A stretch of 64,000 nt of DNA from Xanthobacteraceae bacterium (GTDB lineage: Bacteria; Pseudomonadota; Alphaproteobacteria; Rhizobiales; Xanthobacteraceae): assembly GCA_022841625.1 (NCBI GenBank), contig JALHRD010000015.1, positions 62,001-126,000 of the forward strand, written 5' to 3'. Position 1 is the stretch's first letter. The number at the start of each line of letters is the position of its first letter. Under the pieces are notes generated by a model that was not told the DNA's origin, did not search any database, and worked only from the letters and a program-made list of their open reading frames with translations. The translations under genes and the position numbers were made by a program. Positions 45,247 through 53,666 of the stretch are shown piece after piece.

Positions 45247-46224
45247 ATGACATCATCCCGCCGGAAGTTCCTGCGTCTGGCAGCGGGCGCCACCGCCATC
45301 CCGATGTTTTCAAGATTCGCGGATGCGCAGACCTATCCATCGCGGCCGGTGCGCATCATCGTGGGCTTCGCCGCCGCCGGCGCTTCCGACATCGCCGCGC
45401 GCCTGATGGCGCAATGGCTCTCAGAGCGAATGGGCCAGCAATTTGTGGTCGAGAACCGGCCGGGAGCGGGCGGCAACATCGCAACCGAGGCGGTCATACG
45501 TTCCGCACCGGACGGCCACACGCTGCTGCTCGTCGGGCCACCGAACGCAATCAATGCAACTCTCTATGACAAGCTCAATTTCAATTTTCTGCGCGACATC
45601 GCCCCGGTTGCCAGCATCAACCGCGAGCCCAGCGTCGTTCAAGTAACGCCGTCGTTTCCGACGCATTCAATTGCTGAATTCATCGCCTATGCCAAGGCCA
45701 ATCCGCGCAAAATCAGCCACGCATCGGCCGGTGCCGGCACCGCCGGACATATCGCGGGCGAGATGTTCAAGATGATGACCGGTGTCGAGATGGTGCATGT
45801 GCCCTATCGCGGCGGCGCGCCGGCCGTTACCGACCTCATTTCCGGCGTGGTGCATGTGATGTTCGGCAATGTGCTGACCTCGATCGAACAGGTCCGGGCC
45901 GGCAAGCTGCGTGCGCTTGCGGTCACGTCAGCGACGCGCCACGACGCACTGCCCGGAATTCCGACCGTCAGCGAAGTCGTGCCGGGCTATGAAGCAACCT
46001 CGGTATATGGCATCGGCGCGCCGGCGGGCACGCCGCCCGCGATCATCGAAAGACTTAACCGGGAGATCAATGCGGGTCTCGCGGATCCAAAGATCAGGGC
46101 CCGGCTCGCCGACCTTGGCTCCTCGGCATTTGCCACATCGCCCACGGAATACGCGCAATTTATCGCCGCCGAAACGGAGCGGCTGGGCAAAGTGGTGAAG
46201 TTTTCCGGCGCAAAGGTCGAATGA
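45247..46224 (+). CDS. Bug/TctC-family substrate-binding protein with Tat signal
   Basis: 325 residues. SSRRKFLRLAAGATAIPMF is a twin-arginine signal, ending near FADAQ (about 28), unusual since most Bug proteins use Sec. TYPSRPVRIIVGFAAAGASDIAARLMAQ and VVENRPGAGGNIATEAV are classical Bug, as is HVPYRGGAPAVTDLISG. It begins a plus-strand run with a VOC and an SDR gene (82 bases to the VOC start). The shared direction suggests a catabolic unit whose ligand is unknown. Confidence 0.9.
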   Translation: MTSSRRKFLRLAAGATAIPMFSRFADAQTYPSRPVRIIVGFAAAGASDIAARLMAQWLSERMGQQFVVENRPGAGGNIATEAVIRSAPDGHTLLLVGPPNAINATLYDKLNFNFLRDIAPVASINREPSVVQVTPSFPTHSIAEFIAYAKANPRKISHASAGAGTAGHIAGEMFKMMTGVEMVHVPYRGGAPAVTDLISGVVHVMFGNVLTSIEQVRAGKLRALAVTSATRHDALPGIPTVSEVVPGYEATSVYGIGAPAGTPPAIIERLNREINAGLADPKIRARLADLGSSAFATSPTEYAQFIAAETERLGKVVKFSGAKVE

Positions 46225-46306
46225 CCGGAGCGCCGGATTGCGAGCGCGGCAAGAGCCCACTATTCTCGCATCAATCGGCGCGCGCGATTACCAGAAAGGC
46301 ACTGCC

Positions 46307-46780
46307 ATGGATGTGGAACCCGTTATCGTCGTCAACCAGGGCTATGTCAGCAAGACCGACGCCCCGAAGGTCAGCGCGTCCGACCGGATCAACACCAAGG
46401 GCATCCTGCATTTCACCATCGGCGTACGCGACCATATCGCCGCCGCCAAATTCTATTCCGACCTGCTAAGCTGCAGGATCTCGCGCACCAACGAGCGCTA
46501 TGCGTTCATGGAATGTGGCGGCACCTATTTTGTGCTCGCCAAGATTCCGCATCACGTCAATCCAAACTATCCGGACGAGGACGCTCACCATCATGCGTTC
46601 CTGGTCGAAAAGGACGAGTTCGACCGCGCGATGGAAATCATCAAGGCGCGCGGCATTCGGCTGGTGAAATATTCCGACGAGAACCACCGCAGTTTCCCGG
46701 GCCGCCACGCCTATATTCATGACGCCGACGGGAATTGCATCGAGATCTGCTATCTCTACGAGGATGGCGAAGGCCGGTAG
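46307..46780 (+). CDS. VOC (glyoxalase/dioxygenase-like) family protein
   Basis: 157 residues from the ATG at 46307. ILHFTIGVRDHIAAAKFYSDLLSCRISR is the first beta-alpha-beta-beta-beta module, HHAFLVEKDEFDRAMEIIKARGIRLVKY the second, closing with YIHDADGNCIEICYLY, which supplies the usual C-terminal glutamate metal ligand. H34 in the first strand, a histidine in DAHHHAF and E149 would form a metal site. The family includes extradiol dioxygenases, glyoxalases and isomerases. It is followed by an SDR gene whose start codon abuts its stop. Confidence 0.85.
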   Translation: MDVEPVIVVNQGYVSKTDAPKVSASDRINTKGILHFTIGVRDHIAAAKFYSDLLSCRISRTNERYAFMECGGTYFVLAKIPHHVNPNYPDEDAHHHAFLVEKDEFDRAMEIIKARGIRLVKYSDENHRSFPGRHAYIHDADGNCIEICYLYEDGEGR

Positions 46781-47626
46781 GTGGCGACCGCTCTGGCCCC
46801 CATGTCCTCGGCAACCACGGCCGCGCATCCTTCGATCGCAGGACGCGCGGTGATCGTCACCGGCGGAAGTCGCGGCCTTGGACGCGCGATGGTGCTGGGG
46901 CTCGCGCAAGCCGGCGCGCGGGTCGCGATCGTCGCGCGGGGGGAAAGCGCTCCGCTCACCGAAACATTGGCGCAGGTTAAGGCGATTGGTGCCGGGTCGA
47001 ACGTCTTCAGAGCGCTCGGCGATCTGCGCAACCCGCCAGACTGCGAGCGCATGATCGCGGAGATCCTAGCCGCGTTTGGCCGGATCGACGTTCTGGTCAA
47101 CAATGCCGGCGTTCCCAATGTCGGACCCGGCGCACCGTTCTGGCAGGTCGACGTGGAGCAGTGGCAGCGCATCGCGCACACCAACACCGACGGGGTGTTC
47201 TTTATCACGCACGCGGTCGCCCCGATCATGATCGCGCAGAAATTCGGCAAGATCGTCAACGTATCGACCAGCGACCGCACGATGGTACGCAAGAATTTTT
47301 CGCCCTATGGGCCATCGAAGGCCTTTCTGGAGGCGGCCTCGCGGGTGTGGGCGCAGGACCTCGCCGGCACCGGCGTGACGGTGAACGTGCTGCTGCCGGG
47401 CGGTGTCGTCGATACGGCGGCGGACGTGACCGGGGTTCCGACGCCGGGACGAAGCTTTCAGCCGGCCTCGGTCATGGTGCCGCCATTGCTGTGGCTCGCC
47501 TCCGATGAATCAAACACACACAATGGCGAACGCTTTGTCGCCAGCCGCTGGAACGAAAGCCTTTCGCTACCGGAGCGGATCGCAGCGGCACGGGACAGCG
47601 GCACGGACGCGCCGAGGATTATGTAA
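46781..47626 (+). CDS. short-chain dehydrogenase/reductase
   Basis: 281 residues opening with GTG directly after the VOC stop; the ATG at 46802 is an alternative. VTGGSRGLGRAM (about 26-37) is the NAD(P) fold, LVNNAGVPN the second signature, and catalytic residues are S in VNVSTSDR, Y and K in YGPSK. The C-terminus, where substrate is chosen, is not family-specific. Coupling to the VOC and Bug genes suggests oxidation or reduction of a hydroxylated intermediate in the same catabolic path. It is convergent with the PrpE-like gene. Confidence 0.92.
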   Translation: MATALAPMSSATTAAHPSIAGRAVIVTGGSRGLGRAMVLGLAQAGARVAIVARGESAPLTETLAQVKAIGAGSNVFRALGDLRNPPDCERMIAEILAAFGRIDVLVNNAGVPNVGPGAPFWQVDVEQWQRIAHTNTDGVFFITHAVAPIMIAQKFGKIVNVSTSDRTMVRKNFSPYGPSKAFLEAASRVWAQDLAGTGVTVNVLLPGGVVDTAADVTGVPTPGRSFQPASVMVPPLLWLASDESNTHNGERFVASRWNESLSLPERIAAARDSGTDAPRIM

Positions 47627-47637
47627 ATAATCTCGCT

Positions 47638-49560
47638 CTATGGCCCACCGACACCCCGCCCCTTCAACGCCGCGCCGATTTCGTCGAGCACCGCCGGATC
47701 GTCGATGGTCGCCGGCATGGTCCAAGGCTGGCTATCGGCAATCTTCTTGATGGTGCCGCGCAATATTTTTCCGGAACGCGTCTTTGGCAGCCGCGCCACC
47801 ACGATTGCGAGTTTGAACGAGGCCACCGGGCCGATCTTTTCGCGGATCAACCCGCAGCACTCCTGTTCGATCTCCGTCGCCGGGCGATTGACACCGGCCT
47901 TGAGCACCACAAAACCAGCCGGCACCTCGCCTTTGAGCGCGTCGGCAATACCGACGACCGCGCATTCGGCCACGTCGCGATGCGCCGCCAGCACTTCCTC
48001 CATGCCGCCGGTCGAAAGACGGTGCCCCGCAACATTGATGATGTCGTCGGTGCGGCCCATGACATAAACCAGACCGTCGTCATCCTTGAAACCGGCATCG
48101 GCGGTTTTGTAATAGCCGGGAAATTCCGCGAGATAGCTTTCCTTGAAACGCTCGTCCTGTTGCCACAGCGTCGGCAGACACGACGGCGGCAGCGGCAGCT
48201 TGAGCACAATGGAACCCATCGTATCGGCGGCCAACTCCTTGCATTGCTCGTCGACAATCCGCACGTCATAACCCGGCATCGGCACACCGGCCGCGCCTGG
48301 TTTTGCCGCCAGCAATCCAAGACCCAGCGGGTTGCCGGCAATCGCCCAGCCGGTTTCGGTCTGCCACCAGTGATCGATCACCGGCACGCCGAGCAGATTT
48401 TGCGCCCACGTTACCGTGTCCGGATCGGCCCGTTCGCCCGCTAGAAACAGCGCCCGGAAATGCTTGAGATCGTATTGCGACACGAACTTGCCTTGCGGGT
48501 CTTCCTTCTTGATGGCGCGAAAAGCGGTCGGCGCGGTGAACAAAGTCGCGCAGTGATATTCGGAAATCACGCGCCAGAACGCGCCGGCGTCGGGCGTGCC
48601 GACCGGCTTGCCTTCATACAGGATCGACGAGCAGCCATAGATCAGCGGCGCATAAACAATATAACTGTGGCCGACCACCCAGCCGACATCGGACGCCGCC
48701 CAGTACACTTCGCCGGGCCGCATGCCGTATAGATTTTTCATCGACCAGTTAAGCGCGACCATGTGGCCGCCATTATCGCGCACCACGCCCTTGGGGATGC
48801 CGGTGGTGCCGGATGTGTAAAGGATGTAGAGCGGATCGGTGGCGGCGAGCGGAACGCAGTCCCATACCGACTTCGCGAAGACGATGGCGTTATCGCGCAA
48901 CGCCTTCCAGTCATGATCGCGGCCCGCAACCATCTCTGCGACGGCCTGCGGCCGCTGCAGGATGAGGCAGGCGACAGGCTTATGCGCGGCGAGCGCAATC
49001 GCTGCGTCGAGCAATGGCTTGTATTTTACGATCCGACCGGGCTCCAGCCCGCAGCTTGCCGACAGGATGACTTTCGGGCGGGCGTCGTCAATGCGGGCTG
49101 CAAGCTCGCCCGCCGCGAAGCCGCCAAACACCACCGAATGCACCGCGCCGATCCGCGCGCAGGCCAGCATGCCGATCACCGCTTCCGGCACCATCGGCAT
49201 ATAGAGAACGACCCGGTCGCCCTTCTCCACTCCGAAATCGCGCAACAGCGCCGCCAGAACCTGCACCTCGGTGAGCAGCAGATCATAGGTGAGGATGCGC
49301 TTTTCGCCCGCCAAAGGTGAATCGTAGATGATCGCGGGTTGCGCCCCGCGTCCGCGCATCACATGACGATCGACCGCATTCCAGCAGGTGTTGCAAACCG
49401 CATCGGGAAACCAGCGCCCATACACGCCGGCGTCCGGATCGAAAATCCGCTTGGGCGGCTCATACCAGTCGAGATCGCGGGCGACCTCCGCCCAGAACCC
49501 CTCCGGATTGGCGCACCAATGCCGGTATTCGTCGTGGTAGCGCGTGCCGCGGACGTCCAT
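47638..49560 (-). CDS. prpE: propionyl-CoA/acetyl-CoA synthetase-like enzyme (PrpE-like)
   Basis: 640 residues from the ATG at 49560 (GGAGTG upstream). ANL-superfamily acyl-CoA synthetase: N-terminal ACAS motif region (PEGFWAEVARDLDWYEPPKRI), adenylation core YTSGTTGIPKGVV (about 257-269), HWWQTETGWAIAG, and the mobile C-terminal domain with the catalytic lysine in RSGKILRGT. The spacing and NLYGMRPGEVYWAASDVGWVVGHSYIVYAP fit PrpE rather than AcsA. It activates propionate or another short acid to its CoA ester. Convergent with the SDR gene, divergent from the FAD monooxygenase. Confidence 0.87.
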   Translation of the reverse strand: MDVRGTRYHDEYRHWCANPEGFWAEVARDLDWYEPPKRIFDPDAGVYGRWFPDAVCNTCWNAVDRHVMRGRGAQPAIIYDSPLAGEKRILTYDLLLTEVQVLAALLRDFGVEKGDRVVLYMPMVPEAVIGMLACARIGAVHSVVFGGFAAGELAARIDDARPKVILSASCGLEPGRIVKYKPLLDAAIALAAHKPVACLILQRPQAVAEMVAGRDHDWKALRDNAIVFAKSVWDCVPLAATDPLYILYTSGTTGIPKGVVRDNGGHMVALNWSMKNLYGMRPGEVYWAASDVGWVVGHSYIVYAPLIYGCSSILYEGKPVGTPDAGAFWRVISEYHCATLFTAPTAFRAIKKEDPQGKFVSQYDLKHFRALFLAGERADPDTVTWAQNLLGVPVIDHWWQTETGWAIAGNPLGLGLLAAKPGAAGVPMPGYDVRIVDEQCKELAADTMGSIVLKLPLPPSCLPTLWQQDERFKESYLAEFPGYYKTADAGFKDDDGLVYVMGRTDDIINVAGHRLSTGGMEEVLAAHRDVAECAVVGIADALKGEVPAGFVVLKAGVNRPATEIEQECCGLIREKIGPVASFKLAIVVARLPKTRSGKILRGTIKKIADSQPWTMPATIDDPAVLDEIGAALKGRGVGGP

Positions 49561-49687
49561 GGGGTCACTCCGATGCGTAATCACGCAGCGATTTTGTTAT
49601 TTTATCACGTCGCCAAGATTGTCATTGTGTAATCGCGCTTTTGCAAGCCGCCGGACCTGACACTTTAGAAGGACTTAAGAACCATTC

Positions 49688-50881
49688 ATGCGAGATTGGA
49701 ATTGCGTTGTCATTGTCGGGGCTGGCCCGGTCGGTTTGATCTCGGCGGTCTGCCTGGCCCAGTCCGGAATCCCCTCGATCCTCCTAGAAGCTTCGCCGAC
49801 CACGCCGCGCGACTTACGCGCTTCGACCGTTCATCCGCCGACCCTCGACATGCTGGACGAGATTGGCGTTGCGGACGATTACATCAAGCTCGGCATCATT
49901 ACCGAATGCTGGCAGTTGATCCACCTCCGCACCCGTGAGCGCGTGCGGTTCGACCTGTCCGCGATCAAAGACCACACGCGGCATCCCTACCGCCTGCAAT
50001 GCGAACAGTACAACCTCATGCCAATCCTGTTCGAGCGCGCGCGCGTGTGCGGCCTGGTCGATATTCATTTGGGAGCGGAGGTAACCGAGATCACCCAAGA
50101 CGAAGACTGGGTGGTCGCACACGCAACCCAAGATGGCGAGCCGCGGGCGTTCGGGGGCCGCTATCTCGTCGGCGCTGACGGCGCCCACAGCATCGTGCGC
50201 CGCAGTCTGGGACTTCCATTCGAGGGCTTCACCTACGATCATTCGACCACCTTGATCACGACGCCGTTCCGTTTCGAGAACGAAATTCCGGAACTGGTCG
50301 GCGCCAACTACACCTGGACCCCGCTTGACGCCGGCAGCATGTTCCGGCTGCGTGACGAATGGCGCTGCACGTTTTATCCGCGGCCCGGAGAGGCCGACGT
50401 TGAACTGACCGACGATGTCATCGAATCGCGCATGCAAGGCATCCTCACGCGTCCTGCGCCCTATTCAGTGCGGGAGAAGCGAACTTATAAAATCCACCAG
50501 CGCATCGTGCCGGACTATCGCCAAGGCCGCATCGTGCTCGCTGGCGACGCCGCCCATGTCACGCCGCCGACCGGCGGCCTCGGCATGAATGGCGGCATTC
50601 ACGACGCCGTCAACCTCGCAGACAAACTCGCGCGCATATTCAAGGGCGAGAGCGACGGCTTGCTCGATCTCTATACCCGTCAGCGCCGGCCGGTGGCGGT
50701 GGCCGAAATCCTGGCGCAATCGCATCAAAACCGCATCCGCATGCAGCTCTGGGATCCCGAGCAGCGCAAGGAAGTGATGACGCATATGCGCGGCATCGCG
50801 GCTGATCCTGAGCGATCGAAACAGATGCTGCTACGGACCTCGATGATCGAAGGCCTGCGGCAGGCGGCGGCGGTGCAGTGA
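49688..50881 (+). CDS. FAD-dependent aromatic-ring monooxygenase family protein
   Basis: 397 residues. CVVIVGAGPVGLISAV (about 6-21) binds the FAD ADP moiety, LVGADGAHSIVRR (about 157-169) is the DG motif contacting both FAD and NAD(P)H, and GRIVLAGDAAHVTPPTGG (about 280-297) the GD motif. This is the PHBH/MhpA-type class A flavoprotein group, which hydroxylates phenolic acids. It lacks the extra C-terminal thioredoxin-like domain of MhpA. Placement among CoA synthetase and binding-protein genes fits aromatic acid breakdown. Confidence 0.9.
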   Translation: MRDWNCVVIVGAGPVGLISAVCLAQSGIPSILLEASPTTPRDLRASTVHPPTLDMLDEIGVADDYIKLGIITECWQLIHLRTRERVRFDLSAIKDHTRHPYRLQCEQYNLMPILFERARVCGLVDIHLGAEVTEITQDEDWVVAHATQDGEPRAFGGRYLVGADGAHSIVRRSLGLPFEGFTYDHSTTLITTPFRFENEIPELVGANYTWTPLDAGSMFRLRDEWRCTFYPRPGEADVELTDDVIESRMQGILTRPAPYSVREKRTYKIHQRIVPDYRQGRIVLAGDAAHVTPPTGGLGMNGGIHDAVNLADKLARIFKGESDGLLDLYTRQRRPVAVAEILAQSHQNRIRMQLWDPEQRKEVMTHMRGIAADPERSKQMLLRTSMIEGLRQAAAVQ

Positions 50882-50897
50882 CCTGGACATACCGGGA

Positions 50898-50975
50898 CGG
50901 CCCAAAGGGCCGGGCTCGGAATCCATAACTCCGGTCTGCGATGATGGATTCCGGGTTCGCGGGTCAATGCCCGCG
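50898..50975. repeat. REP-like cluster of three short palindromes
   Basis: Three hairpins stand in line after the FAD monooxygenase: CGGCCC-AAA-GGGCCG (50898-50912), CGGAATCCAT-N17-ATGGATTCCG (50917-50953) and CGCGGG-TCAATG-CCCGCG (50958-50975). Such GC-rich, intergenic hairpin trains are typical of REP/BIME-like repeats and may also end or stabilise transcripts. It is not related to the CTAG family by sequence. Confidence 0.65.
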
Positions 50976-51107
50976 CCCCGTAATAACCGCACCCAAAATT
51001 CATTGCCGGCATGCGCTGAAACGGGTGGCGCCGGGCACCGCCTTCCCTATACATGCAGCCTACGACACACGGGGCTTCTTGCCCTCAAGTCCGGCCGCTC
51101 CCTCCAC

Positions 51108-51872
51108 ATGTCCGTCATCACCGATCCACTGTTCTATCTTTTGGCGATTCCAGCCATCACGATCCTGGGCCTTGGCAAGGGCGGCTTTTCCGGCATTGGC
51201 ATGATCTCGACGCCGCTCATCGCTCTGTCGATCCCGCCACTGCAGGCCGCCGCCATCGTCCAGCCCATTCTGATCGTGCAGGATGCAATCTCGGCCTGGG
51301 TCTACCGCCGCGACTACAGCGCGTGGAACCTGAAAGTGTTGTTGGTCGGCGGCGTTGTTGGCGTTGGCGCAGCCTGGTTTCTCGCGACTTATCTGAACGA
51401 CTCCCATGTTCGGATCATGGTGGGCGTGATCGGCGTCAGCTTCGTGCTCTACACCTGGTTGGGCCGGGTGCCGGCGGAACCGAGGCGACCGCATGCCGCC
51501 ACCGGCGTATTCTGCGGCGCATTGGCCGGCTTCACCTCGACGTTAGCGCAGGCCGGCGCGCCGCCCTATCAGGTGTTCATGCTGCCGCAAAAGCTCAACA
51601 AGATGACACTGGTTGGCACCACGCTGATTTTCTTCGCCGCGCTGAACTGGATGAAAATCGCAGCCTATTCCGCGCTCGGCCAATTCACCCTGGAAACGCT
51701 GGCGACTTCGGCACTGCTCATGCCGCTTGCTGTCGCCACCAATTTTTTCGGCATCTGGCTGGTGCGGCGAGTTCCAAACGCAACGTTCTACAAAATTGCC
51801 TATGTGTTTATGTTCCTGATCTCACTGGAGCTGATCAGGAGCGGCGTGCTGGACGTAATGCGCGGCGCATGA
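51108..51872 (+). CDS. TSUP-family (TauE/SafE-like) membrane permease
   Basis: 254 residues from the ATG at 51108; longer readings lack sense. About eight membrane segments. ILGLGKGGFSGIGMISTPL (about 17-35) and GALAGFTSTLAQAGAPPYQVFMLP (about 144-167) are the duplicated TSUP signatures. The second reads AGAPP.Q, seen in exporters or importers of organic anions and sulfonates. It lies between the FAD monooxygenase and the acyl-CoA synthetase, so carriage of the pathway's acid is plausible. It is unlike the TSUP protein at 2.2 kb except for family motifs. Confidence 0.85.
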   Translation: MSVITDPLFYLLAIPAITILGLGKGGFSGIGMISTPLIALSIPPLQAAAIVQPILIVQDAISAWVYRRDYSAWNLKVLLVGGVVGVGAAWFLATYLNDSHVRIMVGVIGVSFVLYTWLGRVPAEPRRPHAATGVFCGALAGFTSTLAQAGAPPYQVFMLPQKLNKMTLVGTTLIFFAALNWMKIAAYSALGQFTLETLATSALLMPLAVATNFFGIWLVRRVPNATFYKIAYVFMFLISLELIRSGVLDVMRGA

Positions 51873-51941
51873 ACGCAAGCAATTGATCCGGACCGGCACT
51901 CCTGGCAAGTTTGACTGAGCCGAAGGAACAAGGACCATGCG

Positions 51942-53573
51942 ATGGCGCAATTAACGCCCTACGATATCGATCTCGACCGCAACACCGCCAATTTCCAGCC
52001 GCTCACTCCGTTAACCTTTCTGGAACGCGCGGCGTCGGTGTTCCCGGAGCACACCGCGGTCATCCACGGCAAGCGGCGGATCAACTATCGCGACTTCTAC
52101 GCGCGATCGCGGCGGCTGGCATCGGCGCTGGCGAAACACGGCATCGGGCGCGGCGATACGGTTTCGGTCGTGCTCGCGAATTCGCCGGCCATGCTTGAGG
52201 CCCATTACGGCGTGCCGATGACCGGCGGCGTGCTCAACACTATCAACACCCGACTCGACGCCGCCACCATTGGCTTCATTTTCGACCACGCCGACGCCAA
52301 GGTGGTGATGGTCGATCATGAGTTCTCGAAAGTGACCAAGGACGCGCTGGCGCTGGCCAAAGTGAAGCCGCTGGTGATCGACATCGATGACCCCGAATAT
52401 TCCGGGCCAGGCGAGCGCATCGGCACAGACGAATACGAGGATTTCATCCGGGCCGGCGATCCCGGCTTCGCCTGGCAGATGCCGGGCGACGAATGGGATG
52501 CGATCTCGCTCAACTACACCTCCGGCACCACAGGCGATCCCAAGGGCGTGGTCTACCACCACCGCGGCGCTTATCTGCTCGCGGCCGGCAATGTCGTGAC
52601 CGGCGCAATGGGCAAGCATCCGGTCTATCTGTGGACGTTGCCGATGTTTCACTGCAACGGCTGGTGCTTCACCTGGTCGCTGTCGGTGGTGGCGGGCACG
52701 CATGTCTGCCTGCGGCAGGTACGCGCGCCCGCCATGTACGAGGCCATCGCAGCCCACAAAGTGACGCATCTCTGCGGCGCGCCGATCGTGATGTCGACAC
52801 TGATCAACGCGCCAACCTCCGAAAGAAAGCCGTTGCCGCATGTGGTTTCGTTCTTCACCGCCGCCGCACCGCCGCCAGAGGCGGTGCTCGCCGGCATGAA
52901 GGCCGCGGGCTTCAACGTCACACACCTTTACGGCCTGACCGAAACCTATGGCCCGGCCGCGGTCAACGACTGGCACGCGGACTGGGACGCGCTCGACCTC
53001 CCGGCCCAAGCAACGAAGAAGGCGCGCCAAGGCGTGCGTTACCAGCAGCTCGAAGCACTCGACGTGATCGACCCCGACACCATGACGCCGGTGCCGCGCG
53101 ACGGCCAGACCATCGGGGAGATCATGTTTCGCGGCAATGTGGTGATGAAGGGCTATCTCAAGAACAAGTCCGCCAGTGACAAGGCATTTGCCGGCGGCTG
53201 GTTCCATTCCGGCGACCTCGCGGTGATGCATCCCGATGGCTATATCCAGATCAAGGACCGCTCCAAGGACATCATCATTTCCGGCGGCGAAAACATCTCC
53301 TCGATCGAGGTGGAAGACGCACTCTATAAACATCCTGCGGTAGCCGCCGCCGCTGTCGTGGCAAAGAACGACGACAAATGGGGCGAGACGCCCTGCGCTT
53401 TTGTAGAGCTCAAGCCGGGACAAAACGTCACCGCCGAGGAACTGATCGCGTGGTGCCGCAAAAACCTGGCAAGCTTCAAATGCCCACGCTATGTCGTGTT
53501 CACGGAGTTGCCAAAGACCAGCACAGGAAAGGTCCAGAAATTCAAACTTCGGGAGGTGGCGAAGGAGGTGTGA
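51942..53573 (+). CDS. acyl-CoA synthetase (AMP-forming)
   Basis: 543 residues of the ANL superfamily, in the medium-chain/plant AAE-like branch. LNYTSGTTGDPKGVVYHHRG (about 187-206) is the P-loop, GLTETYGPAAV the A5 motif, HSGDLAV the hinge-region aspartate and TSTGKVQKF the catalytic lysine near the C-terminus. It activates a fatty or aryl acid as acyl-AMP then acyl-CoA. It is 69 bases after the TSUP gene and 93 before the tandem binding-protein array, so all may form one transcription unit. A long antisense open frame here is only a codon-bias shadow. Confidence 0.93.
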   Translation: MAQLTPYDIDLDRNTANFQPLTPLTFLERAASVFPEHTAVIHGKRRINYRDFYARSRRLASALAKHGIGRGDTVSVVLANSPAMLEAHYGVPMTGGVLNTINTRLDAATIGFIFDHADAKVVMVDHEFSKVTKDALALAKVKPLVIDIDDPEYSGPGERIGTDEYEDFIRAGDPGFAWQMPGDEWDAISLNYTSGTTGDPKGVVYHHRGAYLLAAGNVVTGAMGKHPVYLWTLPMFHCNGWCFTWSLSVVAGTHVCLRQVRAPAMYEAIAAHKVTHLCGAPIVMSTLINAPTSERKPLPHVVSFFTAAAPPPEAVLAGMKAAGFNVTHLYGLTETYGPAAVNDWHADWDALDLPAQATKKARQGVRYQQLEALDVIDPDTMTPVPRDGQTIGEIMFRGNVVMKGYLKNKSASDKAFAGGWFHSGDLAVMHPDGYIQIKDRSKDIIISGGENISSIEVEDALYKHPAVAAAAVVAKNDDKWGETPCAFVELKPGQNVTAEELIAWCRKNLASFKCPRYVVFTELPKTSTGKVQKFKLREVAKEV

Positions 53574-53666
53574 GCGACGCGTCGGCATGGCGGCGACCTG
53601 TTGTTCCAACCCGCCGAATACCCTAGCCTTCGCGCGGGCCAGTAAGCCCCCGTGGAGAACGCTGCC

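Noticed and set aside
43448-45250. Open frame of 600 codons on the plus strand across the iron-sulfur subunit and a binding-protein gene
   Set aside because: Antisense to two genes with strong family motifs; His/Arg-rich composition and no domain. A codon-bias shadow.
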